A DNA stretch of 10,024 nucleotides from JBFMFE01 sp040752295 (GTDB lineage: Bacteria; UBP15; UBA6099; JBFMBQ01). The first letter of the stretch is position 1, and every line of letters begins with the position of its first letter. The position numbers were made by a program, and so were the translations under genes. The notes beneath the pieces are model-generated. The model ran no database searches. It saw only the letters and a list, made by a program, of their open reading frames with translations, and was not told the DNA's origin. The DNA is taken from positions 1 through 10,024 of the forward strand of contig JBFMFE010000001.1 of the NCBI GenBank assembly GCA_040752295.1, given 5' to 3'. This document shows, in pieces, positions 1-6,309 of this stretch.

Positions 1-194
1 CCCTTAAATCACCGCTAAAACCGCTCGGAACATCTCCAGCAGGACCCCGCGCGGCTCAAACCCCCGCAAATCCCCTTGAAATCAAACCCGAAATCCGGTA
101 AAATCCACTCCGTATGAATAATCCGGGGTACTTATTTCTCCTTTAGACGGCAGAACTGAAGAAGAGCGACCTGGATTAAGAAAGACGCCTCCGG

Positions 195-294
195 CGCGGC
201 AAGCAGGCCCGCGAGAAGGTGAGCGGTGTGCAAACACCGCCTTGTTTACCGCGCTACGCGCGGGAGTGAAGGCGGCGATGTCTCGCCGCACTCC
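195..294. repeat. Cluster of four consecutive hairpins
   Basis: Four inverted repeats follow one another within 100 nt. H1 pairs 195-200 with 207-213 and has one bulge. H2 pairs 223-229 with 234-240, a perfect 7-bp stem closed by a GCAA (GNRA-type) tetraloop. H3 pairs 249-253 with 259-263. H4 pairs GCGGCGA (272-278) with TCGCCGC (283-289) around a TGTC loop, extended by GGAGT (263-267) with ACTCC (290-294). The density of stems and the GNRA loop suggest either a structured RNA or a palindromic intergenic repeat element. The distal arm of H4 reappears in reverse orientation at 10011-10023, which favours a dispersed repeat. Confidence 0.6.
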
Positions 295-298
295 AAGG

Positions 299-314
299 CC
301 TGTCGGCAGGCAGG
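299..314. repeat. CAGG/CCTG palindromic element, copy 1
   Basis: CCTG-TCGG-CAGG forms a 4-bp stem with a 4-nt loop and is followed by a further CAGG. It belongs to the same short palindromic family as 381-397, 8731-8749, 8781-8800 and 8889-8911. All are built from CCTG/CTG and CAG/CAGG arms and are found only between genes in this window. Confidence 0.5.
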
Positions 315-330
315 CGTGCCCGGAAAAGAC

Positions 331-348
331 GGGCACGGGCACGGGCAC
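331..348 (+). repeat. GGGCAC hexamer array 1 (3 units)
   Basis: Three perfect tandem GGGCAC units, preceded by AAAAGAC. This is the shortest of three hexamer arrays in this spacer. Confidence 0.7.
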
Positions 349-380
349 AGGCGTTGATAGAAGAGAATATTGAATGCCGT

Positions 381-397
381 TCCTGACGGCAGGCAGG
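381..397. repeat. CAGG/CCTG palindromic element, copy 2
   Basis: CCTGACGGCAGGCAGG is nearly identical to copy 1 (CCTGTCGGCAGGCAGG), differing at one position. It lies between the degenerate AATAT/GAATG stretch and the 38-bp direct repeat. Confidence 0.5.
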
Positions 398-415
398 TCG
401 AATATCGAATGATGG

Positions 416-453
416 ATATCGAAGTAAGAAAAACAATAAAGGACGGGCACGGG
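416..453 (+). repeat. 38-bp direct repeat, copy 1
   Basis: This 38-nt sequence starts ATATCGAAGTAAGAAAAA and ends GACGGGCACGGG. It is repeated without mismatch exactly 130 nt further on. It runs from an AT-rich leader into the G-rich hexamer array, so leader and array form one module. Upstream lies a degenerate stretch rich in GAAT/AATAT words. Confidence 0.85.
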
Positions 454-468
454 CACGGGCAGGAGCAC
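445..468 (+). repeat. GGGCAC-type hexamer array 2 (4 units)
   Basis: Four tandem hexamers: two GGGCAC, one GGGCAG and one GAGCAC. They directly continue copy 1 of the 38-bp repeat. Confidence 0.7.
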
Positions 469-545
469 GGCGGTCTTCAGCGATTTGCTGGCGGGTTAAC
501 AAAAGCGAATGCAGAGAATGCAGAATGTAGAATGTCCAATGTAGA

Positions 546-583
546 ATATCGAAGTAAGAAAAACAATAAAGGACGGGCACGGG
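546..583 (+). repeat. 38-bp direct repeat, copy 2
   Basis: Identical to 416-453. It is preceded by a run of degenerate GAATG(C/T)AG-like words (about 505-545) and followed by the longest hexamer array. Perfect identity in non-coding sequence suggests recent duplication or active homogenisation. Confidence 0.85.
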
Positions 584-610
584 AAGGGGCACGGGCACGG
601 GCAGGGGCAG
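575..610 (+). repeat. GGGCAC-type hexamer array 3 (6 units)
   Basis: Six hexamers in order GGGCAC, GGGAAG, GGGCAC, GGGCAC, GGGCAG, GGGCAG. The plus strand therefore has at least six GGG tracts separated by 3-nt loops, which satisfies the usual G-quadruplex sequence rule (four G3 tracts with loops of 1-7). It ends about 74 nt beyond the stop codon of the minus-strand ligase gene. Confidence 0.75.
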
Positions 611-623
611 GTTGATTCGGAAA

Positions 624-635
624 TTCGACGTCGAA
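624..635. repeat. 12-bp perfect palindrome TTCGACGTCGAA
   Basis: TTCGAC followed by its exact reverse complement. It lies between the hexamer array and the hairpin at 648-664, downstream of the operon. It could be a protein-binding site or part of a 3' end structure; nothing in the sequence decides this. Confidence 0.45.
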
Positions 636-647
636 AAATGCGAAAGT

Positions 648-664
648 CCTGATGAAAAATCAGG
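648..664 (-). terminator. Possible terminator hairpin of the six-gene operon
   Basis: CCTGAT pairs perfectly with ATCAGG around a 5-nt loop, 20 nt beyond the ligase stop codon. On the minus strand the stem is followed by an interrupted T-rich tract (ACTTTCGCATTTTT) rather than a clean T run, so this is only a candidate intrinsic terminator. The stem is short and AT-containing. Confidence 0.35.
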
Positions 665-683
665 GGAAATTCAAGCCCGTCTT

Positions 684-2414
684 CTACACCCGGCGCTTTC
701 CAGCGAGGATTTCTCTGAATTCCTCAGTGTACAGCCGACGCAGTTCCTTCTTGTCAACCTTGAACGTCATACCGAGGGGCATATCCTTGACGATCCTTAC
801 GTGGCGCGGCGCCTTGTAGCCGGCGATGTTCTCCCGACCCCACTGGACCAATTCATCCTCCGCAGCCTTCTTCCCCGGCTTCAGCGAGACCACCGCCACG
901 GGTATCTGACCCTTCATCTCGTCGGGAATTCCGATGACGCCGACCTCAGCGACCGCCGGATGATTTTTCAGTTCCTCCTCGACTTCCTTTGAGAAGATGG
1001 AATAGCCCCCGCACTTGATCATATCCTTTTCGCGGTCCACGAAGTAGAGCCGCCCCCTGCGGTCGGCGCGCACGAGGTCGCCGGTGAGGAACCACTCGCC
1101 GTCGAGAAACGCCTCGCGGTTCGCCTCCTCGTTCGCCCAGTAGCCCCTGCAGACCCTGGGACCCTTCACCGCCAGCACGCCGACCTCGCCCCTGCGGACC
1201 GTTTTTCCGTTCTGATCTACGATTTTGTGATGCAGCGCGCGCACGACCCTGCCCACCGAGCCCGGCTTCGGCACGCGCCAGTGCCATGCGGTCTTCAGGC
1301 AGGTGATGCCGACCGTTTCAACCTGCCCGTAGCCCTCGAAGTACAGCGGCGGAATGCGCAGTTTCCACAGGTGGACGCCTCCGAACCGCTTGAAGTGCCG
1401 GATACGTTCCACCGGCATGGCGTCGCCCGCCGCTCCCCACACCTTGATTGACGAAAGGTCGTACTTCTCCGGTCCGCACGCCGCGAGAACGGCGTACATG
1501 GTGGGGACGCCCACGAAAGTGGTCCCCCTGTGCTTCTCGATGGTCTTCAGGACCTTTTCCGGGGTGAAGCGGCTGATGAAATACCAGGGCAGGGCGAAGG
1601 CGAAGAAGGAGATGGTCATTATGTAGCCCATGATGTGCGCGACGGGGAGCGTGAAAACGCCCAGTTGCGCTCGCGACGTGGGCAGGACGGCGGCGAGCCG
1701 CGCCTCCCTCCGCACCGTGCGCGAAAACGCCTCGTTCGTCAGCAGGGCGCCCTTCGGGAATCCCGTCGTGCCGGACGTGTAAAGAATCGCGACGATCTTT
1801 TCCGGGATAAACTCCTTTGGCGCAAGCCCGCCGCCCGCCTCCGACATCAGTTTCCTGAGGGAGAGGAACCCTTCGGGAGCCTCGCGTCTGGTGACAATAA
1901 GCCACTTCTCCACGGAGGGAGCGAACGAGGCGTCCTTTACGTTCAGGACGAAAACGTCCCAGTCAACGATCACGCACCTGGCGCCGCAGTTTTCAACGAT
2001 GTATTTGATTTCCGGGGCGCGGAACATGAAATTCAGCGGCACCGCGATCGCGCCGATCTTCATCACCGCGAAACAGGCGAACACCAGCTCCACACGGTTG
2101 GAGGTGATCAGCACCACGCGATCCCCCTCTCCGATCCCCTGCTTCAGAAGCGCGTTGCCGATGCGGTTGACGAACTCCATCGCCGCGCGGTAGGTGATTG
2201 TCTTACCCTTGAAAAACGGATAATCCAATTCTTTTTCGAGGTAGATTGAGGCGCGGTCGCCGTATACCTCTGTCAGAATGTCAAGCCAGTTCGACATGTT
2301 TATCCTGCCGCCGCCGAAGACCAGTTCCTTTATTTTTTTGAAATAGGGGGGCTTCGTCCGCCCGGTCAGCTCTTCTTCCCCCATTTTTCCCGCCTCAATT
2401 TCCGTAGATTTCAT
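684..2414 (-). CDS. AMP-forming acyl-CoA ligase (ANL superfamily)
   Basis: It probably activates a carboxylic acid to its CoA thioester through an acyl-adenylate, in the cytoplasm. Visible motifs (576-residue numbering) are the P-loop YTSGTTGFPKG at 212-222, the VPTMYAVL helix at 303-310, the A5 motif GYGQVE at 361-366, TGD at 444-446, hinge motif DREKDMIKCGGYSIFSKEVE at 460-479, and the catalytic Lys K552 in TFKVDKKEL. Two positions depart from consensus: the A5 Thr of YGxTE is Val365, and the Gly before the catalytic Lys (usually TGK) is Phe551. Length fits the family. The first ATG (2414) overlaps the upstream gene by 20 nt and has AAGGA only 3 nt away. An ATG at 2384, with GAGG 8 nt upstream, is an equally good start. 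It is the last gene of the operon. The motifs do not reveal the substrate (fatty, aromatic or other acid). Confidence 0.92.
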   Translation of the reverse strand: MKSTEIEAGKMGEEELTGRTKPPYFKKIKELVFGGGRINMSNWLDILTEVYGDRASIYLEKELDYPFFKGKTITYRAAMEFVNRIGNALLKQGIGEGDRVVLITSNRVELVFACFAVMKIGAIAVPLNFMFRAPEIKYIVENCGARCVIVDWDVFVLNVKDASFAPSVEKWLIVTRREAPEGFLSLRKLMSEAGGGLAPKEFIPEKIVAILYTSGTTGFPKGALLTNEAFSRTVRREARLAAVLPTSRAQLGVFTLPVAHIMGYIMTISFFAFALPWYFISRFTPEKVLKTIEKHRGTTFVGVPTMYAVLAACGPEKYDLSSIKVWGAAGDAMPVERIRHFKRFGGVHLWKLRIPPLYFEGYGQVETVGITCLKTAWHWRVPKPGSVGRVVRALHHKIVDQNGKTVRRGEVGVLAVKGPRVCRGYWANEEANREAFLDGEWFLTGDLVRADRRGRLYFVDREKDMIKCGGYSIFSKEVEEELKNHPAVAEVGVIGIPDEMKGQIPVAVVSLKPGKKAAEDELVQWGRENIAGYKAPRHVRIVKDMPLGMTFKVDKKELRRLYTEEFREILAGKRRV

Positions 2415-3072
2415 TTATCCTTTTTTTCAATCTGCTGTTCCCGTAATCGTCGGTCCTGCGGATGATTTTCAGCACGTCTCTTCGGATGATCGAGGGCACT
2501 TTCAACAGTTCCTTCTCTCTCGACACAAGCTCGAAAGCCTCCTGCACGATTTCGTGCTGCCGATCCACGACACGCATCGAATCCTCTTTGTTCGGGAAAG
2601 CGGTTTTCAGGAGGTCCTCGTAGCATCCGGCGTCGCGGCGGAGGAGTTGATAGTAAAAATCCGCTCTGGTCTTAAGCCCCTCGCGCATCAGAGCCGTGAT
2701 GTCGTTGAAACGGGGATGGTCCATGTCGCACCGCCTGTAGAGGGGATGATGCTTCAGGTAACCGTTGAAGTTTTTGTCGATCAGGTCGTCGAGGTTGGCG
2801 CCCTCGTCATGGACGCACTGGGCTGCGACGTAGATCGCGTGGTCGATCTCCCGGATTCCCTCCTCGCGCGCCCTGTCGCGCCCGAGCCACGCGAAGATAA
2901 ATAAAGCCAGCCGGTTCACGAATATCCCCACGATGCCGCCGTGCAGGTTCTCTATCATGCGATCCGTGTACTTTATTCCCTCGTCGATCCGGCTGCGCAT
3001 CTCCGCCCGCACGATTTCGATCCTGCGGCGAAGGTCGGGCGAAAACTTCGATTTCTCGATCGCTTCCATCAT
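2395..3072 (-). CDS. Hypothetical 225-residue, mostly helical protein
   Basis: I do not recognise a family. The protein is rich in charged residues and looks all-alpha. A moderately hydrophobic segment (about residues 47-66, GIVGIFVNRLALFIFAWLG) contains Asn and Arg and reads as an amphipathic helix or weak membrane contact, not a clear transmembrane span. No signal peptide is visible. His/Asp/Cys-rich patches follow: AAQCVHDEGANLDD around 85-98 and HHPLYRRCDMDHP around 109-121. They could bind metal, but that is inference. The C-terminal third is basic (IIRRDVLKIIRR). The start ATG overlaps the MBL-fold gene's stop codon in an ATGA arrangement, so translation is probably coupled. The 3' end overlaps the ligase gene by up to 20 nt. 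This position in a CoA-metabolism operon suggests an accessory or enzymatic role in the same pathway. Confidence 0.8.
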   Translation of the reverse strand: MMEAIEKSKFSPDLRRRIEIVRAEMRSRIDEGIKYTDRMIENLHGGIVGIFVNRLALFIFAWLGRDRAREEGIREIDHAIYVAAQCVHDEGANLDDLIDKNFNGYLKHHPLYRRCDMDHPRFNDITALMREGLKTRADFYYQLLRRDAGCYEDLLKTAFPNKEDSMRVVDRQHEIVQEAFELVSREKELLKVPSIIRRDVLKIIRRTDDYGNSRLKKRINEIYGN

Positions 3073-4088
3073 GGCATCCGGTCTTTCAGCAAAATGAAGT
3101 TCGATCCGTCGTCCTCACGGATTTCCCGGACTACTTCCTCGTCAATCAATTTTTTCAGGTACGCCAGAGTGGACCCTTTGAGAAGGCGGGCGGAGGCTTC
3201 GTCCGCATCATACAACTCGGCGGTCAGTTCCGCCAGTGTGCCGCGTTCCCTCCGCTTCAATATATCCAGCAGACGCTTCTCCCTGCTCAGTTTTCCGTCA
3301 ATGCTCTCCTGAATCCGCTCCTTCCCGCACACGGGACCGTGGGCTGGGAGGATGCGCCGGATGTCGAGGCGCTGCAATTTTTCCAGTGAGCGGAGGTAAT
3401 CCGCCAGGTCGCCTGCCGGCGGCTGCTTTTTCCCCTTCCCTATCGCGATTCGCTCGACGCCGCCGATGTAGGGAGTGCCGACCCCGACGATGTGATCGCC
3501 CGAGAGCAAAATCCCCTCGCTTTCCTCCAGCAGGCAGATATGGCCGGGAGAATGACCGGGGGTGTGGATCACCCGGAACTTCCTCGCGCCGAGATCGAGA
3601 ACGCCGCCTTCCTCCAAATAGAATTCGACGCCGAGGTCGGCGATCTCCTCGAACTGGTTTTTGTATTTCTCGTAAATTTCCTGCATGGCGTCGCCGAGCA
3701 TCGCGAGGAAATCCCCGGGAGGCTTGTAGTTGGCTGTTCGGACACCCTCCTCGGTCAGGGGGTGGGCGGCAATCACTGCCCCGGAGCCGGCTTTGATCTC
3801 GAGGTTGCCGCCGAGGTGTTCCGGGTGCTCGTGGGTGTTGACGGCGTACCGGAGCTTCGCCGGGTCGAACCCCAACTTTTTTATCTTTCGAAGGATCACT
3901 TCCCCCAGCCCGTACCCCGGTCCGGTATCGATCAGCGCCGGAAATTCGTCTTCAACGTAATAGACGTTAAGCTCGTTGTAATTGGGGATCGGTATGCGGA
4001 GTTTGATCTGGTATATTTTGCCGCAGACTTCTTCCGGAGGAGTGGGTGTGAAATTCGTGTCGTTAAAATCGAATCCGAAGAGAGTCAA
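3069..4088 (-). CDS. Metallo-beta-lactamase-fold hydrolase with C-terminal winged helix
   Basis: 339 residues. The MBL fold is shown by LIDTGPG (52-58), the metal motif THEHPEHLGGN (85-95), His179 in HTPGHSPGH, Asp198 in LSGDHI and His250 in LPAHGP. The last ~65 residues resemble the winged-helix tail of LACTB2-like proteins. In the metal motif the usual HxHxDH is HxHxEH: Glu90 (codon GAA) replaces the Asp that ligates the second metal. Family members hydrolyse thioesters, lactones, phosphodiesters or other bonds; in this operon a CoA-thioesterase or lactonase role is plausible but unproven. No ATG precedes the conserved domain, and an in-frame TGA lies at 4095-4097. The start must therefore be the TTG at 4088, with GGTGA 6 nt upstream as a likely ribosome binding site. 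The stop overlaps the next gene's start (ATGA). Confidence 0.9.
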   Translation of the reverse strand: MTLFGFDFNDTNFTPTPPEEVCGKIYQIKLRIPIPNYNELNVYYVEDEFPALIDTGPGYGLGEVILRKIKKLGFDPAKLRYAVNTHEHPEHLGGNLEIKAGSGAVIAAHPLTEEGVRTANYKPPGDFLAMLGDAMQEIYEKYKNQFEEIADLGVEFYLEEGGVLDLGARKFRVIHTPGHSPGHICLLEESEGILLSGDHIVGVGTPYIGGVERIAIGKGKKQPPAGDLADYLRSLEKLQRLDIRRILPAHGPVCGKERIQESIDGKLSREKRLLDILKRRERGTLAELTAELYDADEASARLLKGSTLAYLKKLIDEEVVREIREDDGSNFILLKDRMP

Positions 4089-4169
4089 AGACGATCACCA
4101 GCGTTGCGTCCGTTCGTGTTTCATCGCTGCCCGGAAAAAGGCGTTGTGCCGCGCGGTCCCTTTTGGAAC

Positions 4170-5036
4170 TCAGCGCTTCGGAAGGTTGAGCAGCTCCCCG
4201 GCTTCTTCGGGGGTTGCCGCTTCGCGGTCCGCAAGTCTCGCGATCTGGACGGCTTTCCGCACAAGCTCCCAGTTTCCCTTCGCCGGCACGCCGGGCGAAA
4301 TGTTGATGTTGTCCTCCAGCCCGACCCTTATGTGGCCGCCCATGACGGCGGACATGAACGCCGCGGGGTAAGAGTGTACGCTCACCCCGCACACGCTCCA
4401 GGAGGCGTCGGGCGGCAGGCTCTCGCGCATCCTTATGAGGTTGGCGGGCGTGAACGGGATGCCGCCGCACACGCCGAACACGAGCTGAAAGTGGAGCGGC
4501 TCGTCCAGAAGCCCCTGCTGCCGGATGAACATGATGTTGTTTATGTGCCCGACGTCGTACACCTCAAGCTCGGGCTTGGTGCCCGCGCTGCGCATCGCCT
4601 TCGCGAACCGCTCCATGATCGCGAACGTGTTCTCGAACACGAACTCGAACAGGATCGCTCCCGTCTTGTAGTCCGGGCGCGCGAAGTTCATCGTGTTGCA
4701 GTTCAGGGAGGCAAGCTCCGGCTTGAACTCCTCCACCGGGCGGATTCTCTCTTTCGGCTTGATTCCCACCGAGATCGCCGTGCTGAGGTTGATCAGCACC
4801 GGGCACTTCGCGCGGATGGCCTGGACGGTGTCGCCGATGATGGTGAGGTCGGGCGTGGGCGCTCCTGTCTTGGGGTCCCGGGCGTGGATGTGCACGACGG
4901 CTGCGCCCTCGTTGTAAGCCCTGGACGCCTCTTCGGCGAATTCCTCCGGCGTGTACGGCACCGCCGGGTTCTGCGCCTTGAACGTGCCGCCGCCCGCAAG
5001 CGCGGCGGTGATCACGCACCTGTTTTCCATGGTCAT
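4170..5036 (-). CDS. BKACE-family (DUF849) beta-keto acid cleavage enzyme
   Basis: Members of this family condense a beta-keto acid with acetyl-CoA and split it into acetoacetate and a new acyl-CoA. The prototype is 3-keto-5-aminohexanoate cleavage enzyme (Kce) of lysine fermentation. The length of 288 residues is typical. Visible family signatures are VVHIHARDP (zinc ligands His49 and His51), INLST with Ser85, LNCNTMNF (111-118), and GGHIRVGLEDN (Arg237, Glu241 as third zinc ligand, Asp242). Spacing matches the Kce residues as I remember them. The N-terminal loop reads AALAGGGTFK, with no acidic residue where Kce has Glu14, suggesting a non-amino substrate. Two ATGs (5036 and 5030) share the SD AAAGGAAGG; 5036 is the annotated choice. 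It starts 25 nt after the upstream dehydrogenase gene. Confidence 0.93.
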   Translation of the reverse strand: MTMENRCVITAALAGGGTFKAQNPAVPYTPEEFAEEASRAYNEGAAVVHIHARDPKTGAPTPDLTIIGDTVQAIRAKCPVLINLSTAISVGIKPKERIRPVEEFKPELASLNCNTMNFARPDYKTGAILFEFVFENTFAIMERFAKAMRSAGTKPELEVYDVGHINNIMFIRQQGLLDEPLHFQLVFGVCGGIPFTPANLIRMRESLPPDASWSVCGVSVHSYPAAFMSAVMGGHIRVGLEDNINISPGVPAKGNWELVRKAVQIARLADREAATPEEAGELLNLPKR

Positions 5037-5061
5037 GGTCCCTTCCTTTCGCTGGACGTGG

Positions 5062-6294
5062 TCATTTCAACTGCGCGCGCGTGAAATCCAGCACCCTGCG
5101 CGCCACAATAAGCATCTGTATCTGCCCCGTGCCCTCGAATATGTCGTTGATCTTCGCGTCCCGCATCCACTTTTCGAGCAGCAGCTTTCTCGAGTATCCG
5201 AGCGGTCCCATGATCTCGATGGCTTTCTGCGTGATCAGCGTCACCGCAAGCCCCGCCTTCGCCTTCGCCATTGCGGCTTCGAGCGTGTTGCTCATCCTGT
5301 TGTCCAGCATCCAGCACGCGCGCCACGTCAGCAGCCGGGCGGCGTTAAGATTCGTCTCCATGTCCATAACGTCCCTTTCGAGACCGCTCAGCTTGTTCGG
5401 ATTCAGCCCGTATCTTATCTCTATGCCTTCCTTTTCGAAACAGTCGAAAAGGAAGTCGAGCGCCGCCCTGCCGACGCCGATCGCCATGGCGGCGACGAGC
5501 GGGCGCGTCGCGTCGAACGTCGCCATCACCTTCTTGAATCCCTCCGTGCGTGTCTTGTCCACGACCTCCGGGCTGCCGAGTATGTTGTCGCAGGGAATGC
5601 GGCAGTCTTCGAACGTTATCGAGCAGGTGTCGGACGCGCGGATGCCCAGTTTGTTCTCCACCTTCGTCAGCGTCATGCCGGGGGTGCCCTTCTCGACGAC
5701 GAACGGCTTGATTCCCGCCCTCCCCGCCGACCTGTCCACCGTCGCCCACACAACGACGATCCCGTCGGAATCCACGATAGCGCTCTTGCCGGCTGTGACG
5801 AAGATTTTCTCGCCGTTCAGCACCCACTCGTCGCCGTCCCTCACGGCGGTCGTCGTGATCGCCGCCGTGTCCGACCCCGCGTTCGGCTCGGTGATCGCCA
5901 TCGCCCCCCACACCGGCTTGTCGCCCCCGAAACGGTCGAGAAACCGCTCCTTCTGCTCCGGGGTCCCGGCGGTCTGAATCGCCGCGCCGCCGAGTCCGGG
6001 TCCCGGCAGGCTCAACGTTATGCCCGCGTCGCCCCACGTCATCTCCTCGGCGAGCACCGCGCCCATCAGCGTCCGCTCCGACGGTTTCCCCTCTTCCTCC
6101 TTCCCCTCTTTTCTGCTCATCCCGGAGAAACCGGCGCCTTTGGTCATCCCGTGAACCATCTTAATGAGGTCCGCCGGCTTCTCGTGCTCTCTCTCGTCGT
6201 AGTCCCGCGCAACGGGTCTGACGCTGTTCGCGGCGAACTGGTGAATCAGGTTCCTCATGTTCCTGATGCGCGGCGAAAGCTCGAAATCAATCAT
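5062..6294 (-). CDS. Acyl-CoA dehydrogenase B (full length)
   Basis: An FAD flavoenzyme expected to oxidise an acyl-CoA to an alpha,beta-enoyl-CoA and pass electrons to ETF. The protein has 410 residues from the chosen start, MIDFELSP. It shows the FAD/substrate motif ITEPNAGSD (134-142), VLNGEKIFVTAG (158-169), a middle beta domain, and the C-terminal IFEGTGQIQ with the likely catalytic base Glu387. The usual R-x-FG-…-Q patch is replaced by RYGLNPNKLSGLE (294-306), and a charged insert RKEGKEEEGK occupies 61-70. The frame stays open to 6363. The start at 6294 is preferred because a perfect SD (AAGGAGG, 6303-6309) lies 8 nt upstream and the first residues match family N-termini. It follows dehydrogenase A by 14 nt and probably works with it. 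The substrate cannot be read from the sequence. Confidence 0.93.
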   Translation of the reverse strand: MIDFELSPRIRNMRNLIHQFAANSVRPVARDYDEREHEKPADLIKMVHGMTKGAGFSGMSRKEGKEEEGKPSERTLMGAVLAEEMTWGDAGITLSLPGPGLGGAAIQTAGTPEQKERFLDRFGGDKPVWGAMAITEPNAGSDTAAITTTAVRDGDEWVLNGEKIFVTAGKSAIVDSDGIVVVWATVDRSAGRAGIKPFVVEKGTPGMTLTKVENKLGIRASDTCSITFEDCRIPCDNILGSPEVVDKTRTEGFKKVMATFDATRPLVAAMAIGVGRAALDFLFDCFEKEGIEIRYGLNPNKLSGLERDVMDMETNLNAARLLTWRACWMLDNRMSNTLEAAMAKAKAGLAVTLITQKAIEIMGPLGYSRKLLLEKWMRDAKINDIFEGTGQIQMLIVARRVLDFTRAQLK

Positions 6295-6302
6295 CCCCTC
6301 CA

Positions 6303-6309
6303 CCTCCTT
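6303..6309 (-). promoter_or_regulatory. Shine-Dalgarno site deciding the start of acyl-CoA dehydrogenase B
   Basis: AAGGAGG followed by TG on the minus strand, 8 nt before the ATG at 6294. Its first A is also the last base of the upstream gene's TGA stop (6309-6311). A start at 6294 therefore fits, and the 23 extra N-terminal residues of the longer frame are probably not translated. The arrangement suggests coupled translation of the two dehydrogenases. Confidence 0.8.

Larger units (their letters stand above)
1..683. other. Gene-free, repeat-rich intergenic region
   Basis: I see no convincing gene in this stretch. The open frames on the minus strand (for example 82-468) translate hexamer arrays and palindromes into Val-Pro-rich peptides and have no family resemblance. 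Any reading frame entering from the left edge on the plus strand ends within about 100 nt (TAA at 99-101 in the longest case). The region contains hairpins (195-294), CAGG/CCTG palindromes (299-314 and 381-397), a 38-bp perfect direct repeat (416-453 and 546-583) and three G-rich hexamer arrays. It lies just downstream of the minus-strand operon. Confidence 0.75.

Noticed and set aside
82..468. Minus-strand open frame with a Pro-Val-Pro-Val peptide
   Set aside because: The peptide is a translation of the hexamer arrays and hairpins. There is no SD and no family resemblance.
1..683. CRISPR array
   Set aside because: There are only two copies of the 38-bp repeat with a 92-nt gap containing other repeats, the repeat runs into hexamers, and no cas genes are present.
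3492..5084. A 530-codon open frame on the plus strand
   Set aside because: It runs antisense across the MBL and BKACE genes, both of which have clear motifs. Long antisense frames are common in GC-rich coding DNA. Its translation is Arg/His/Val-rich with no domain.
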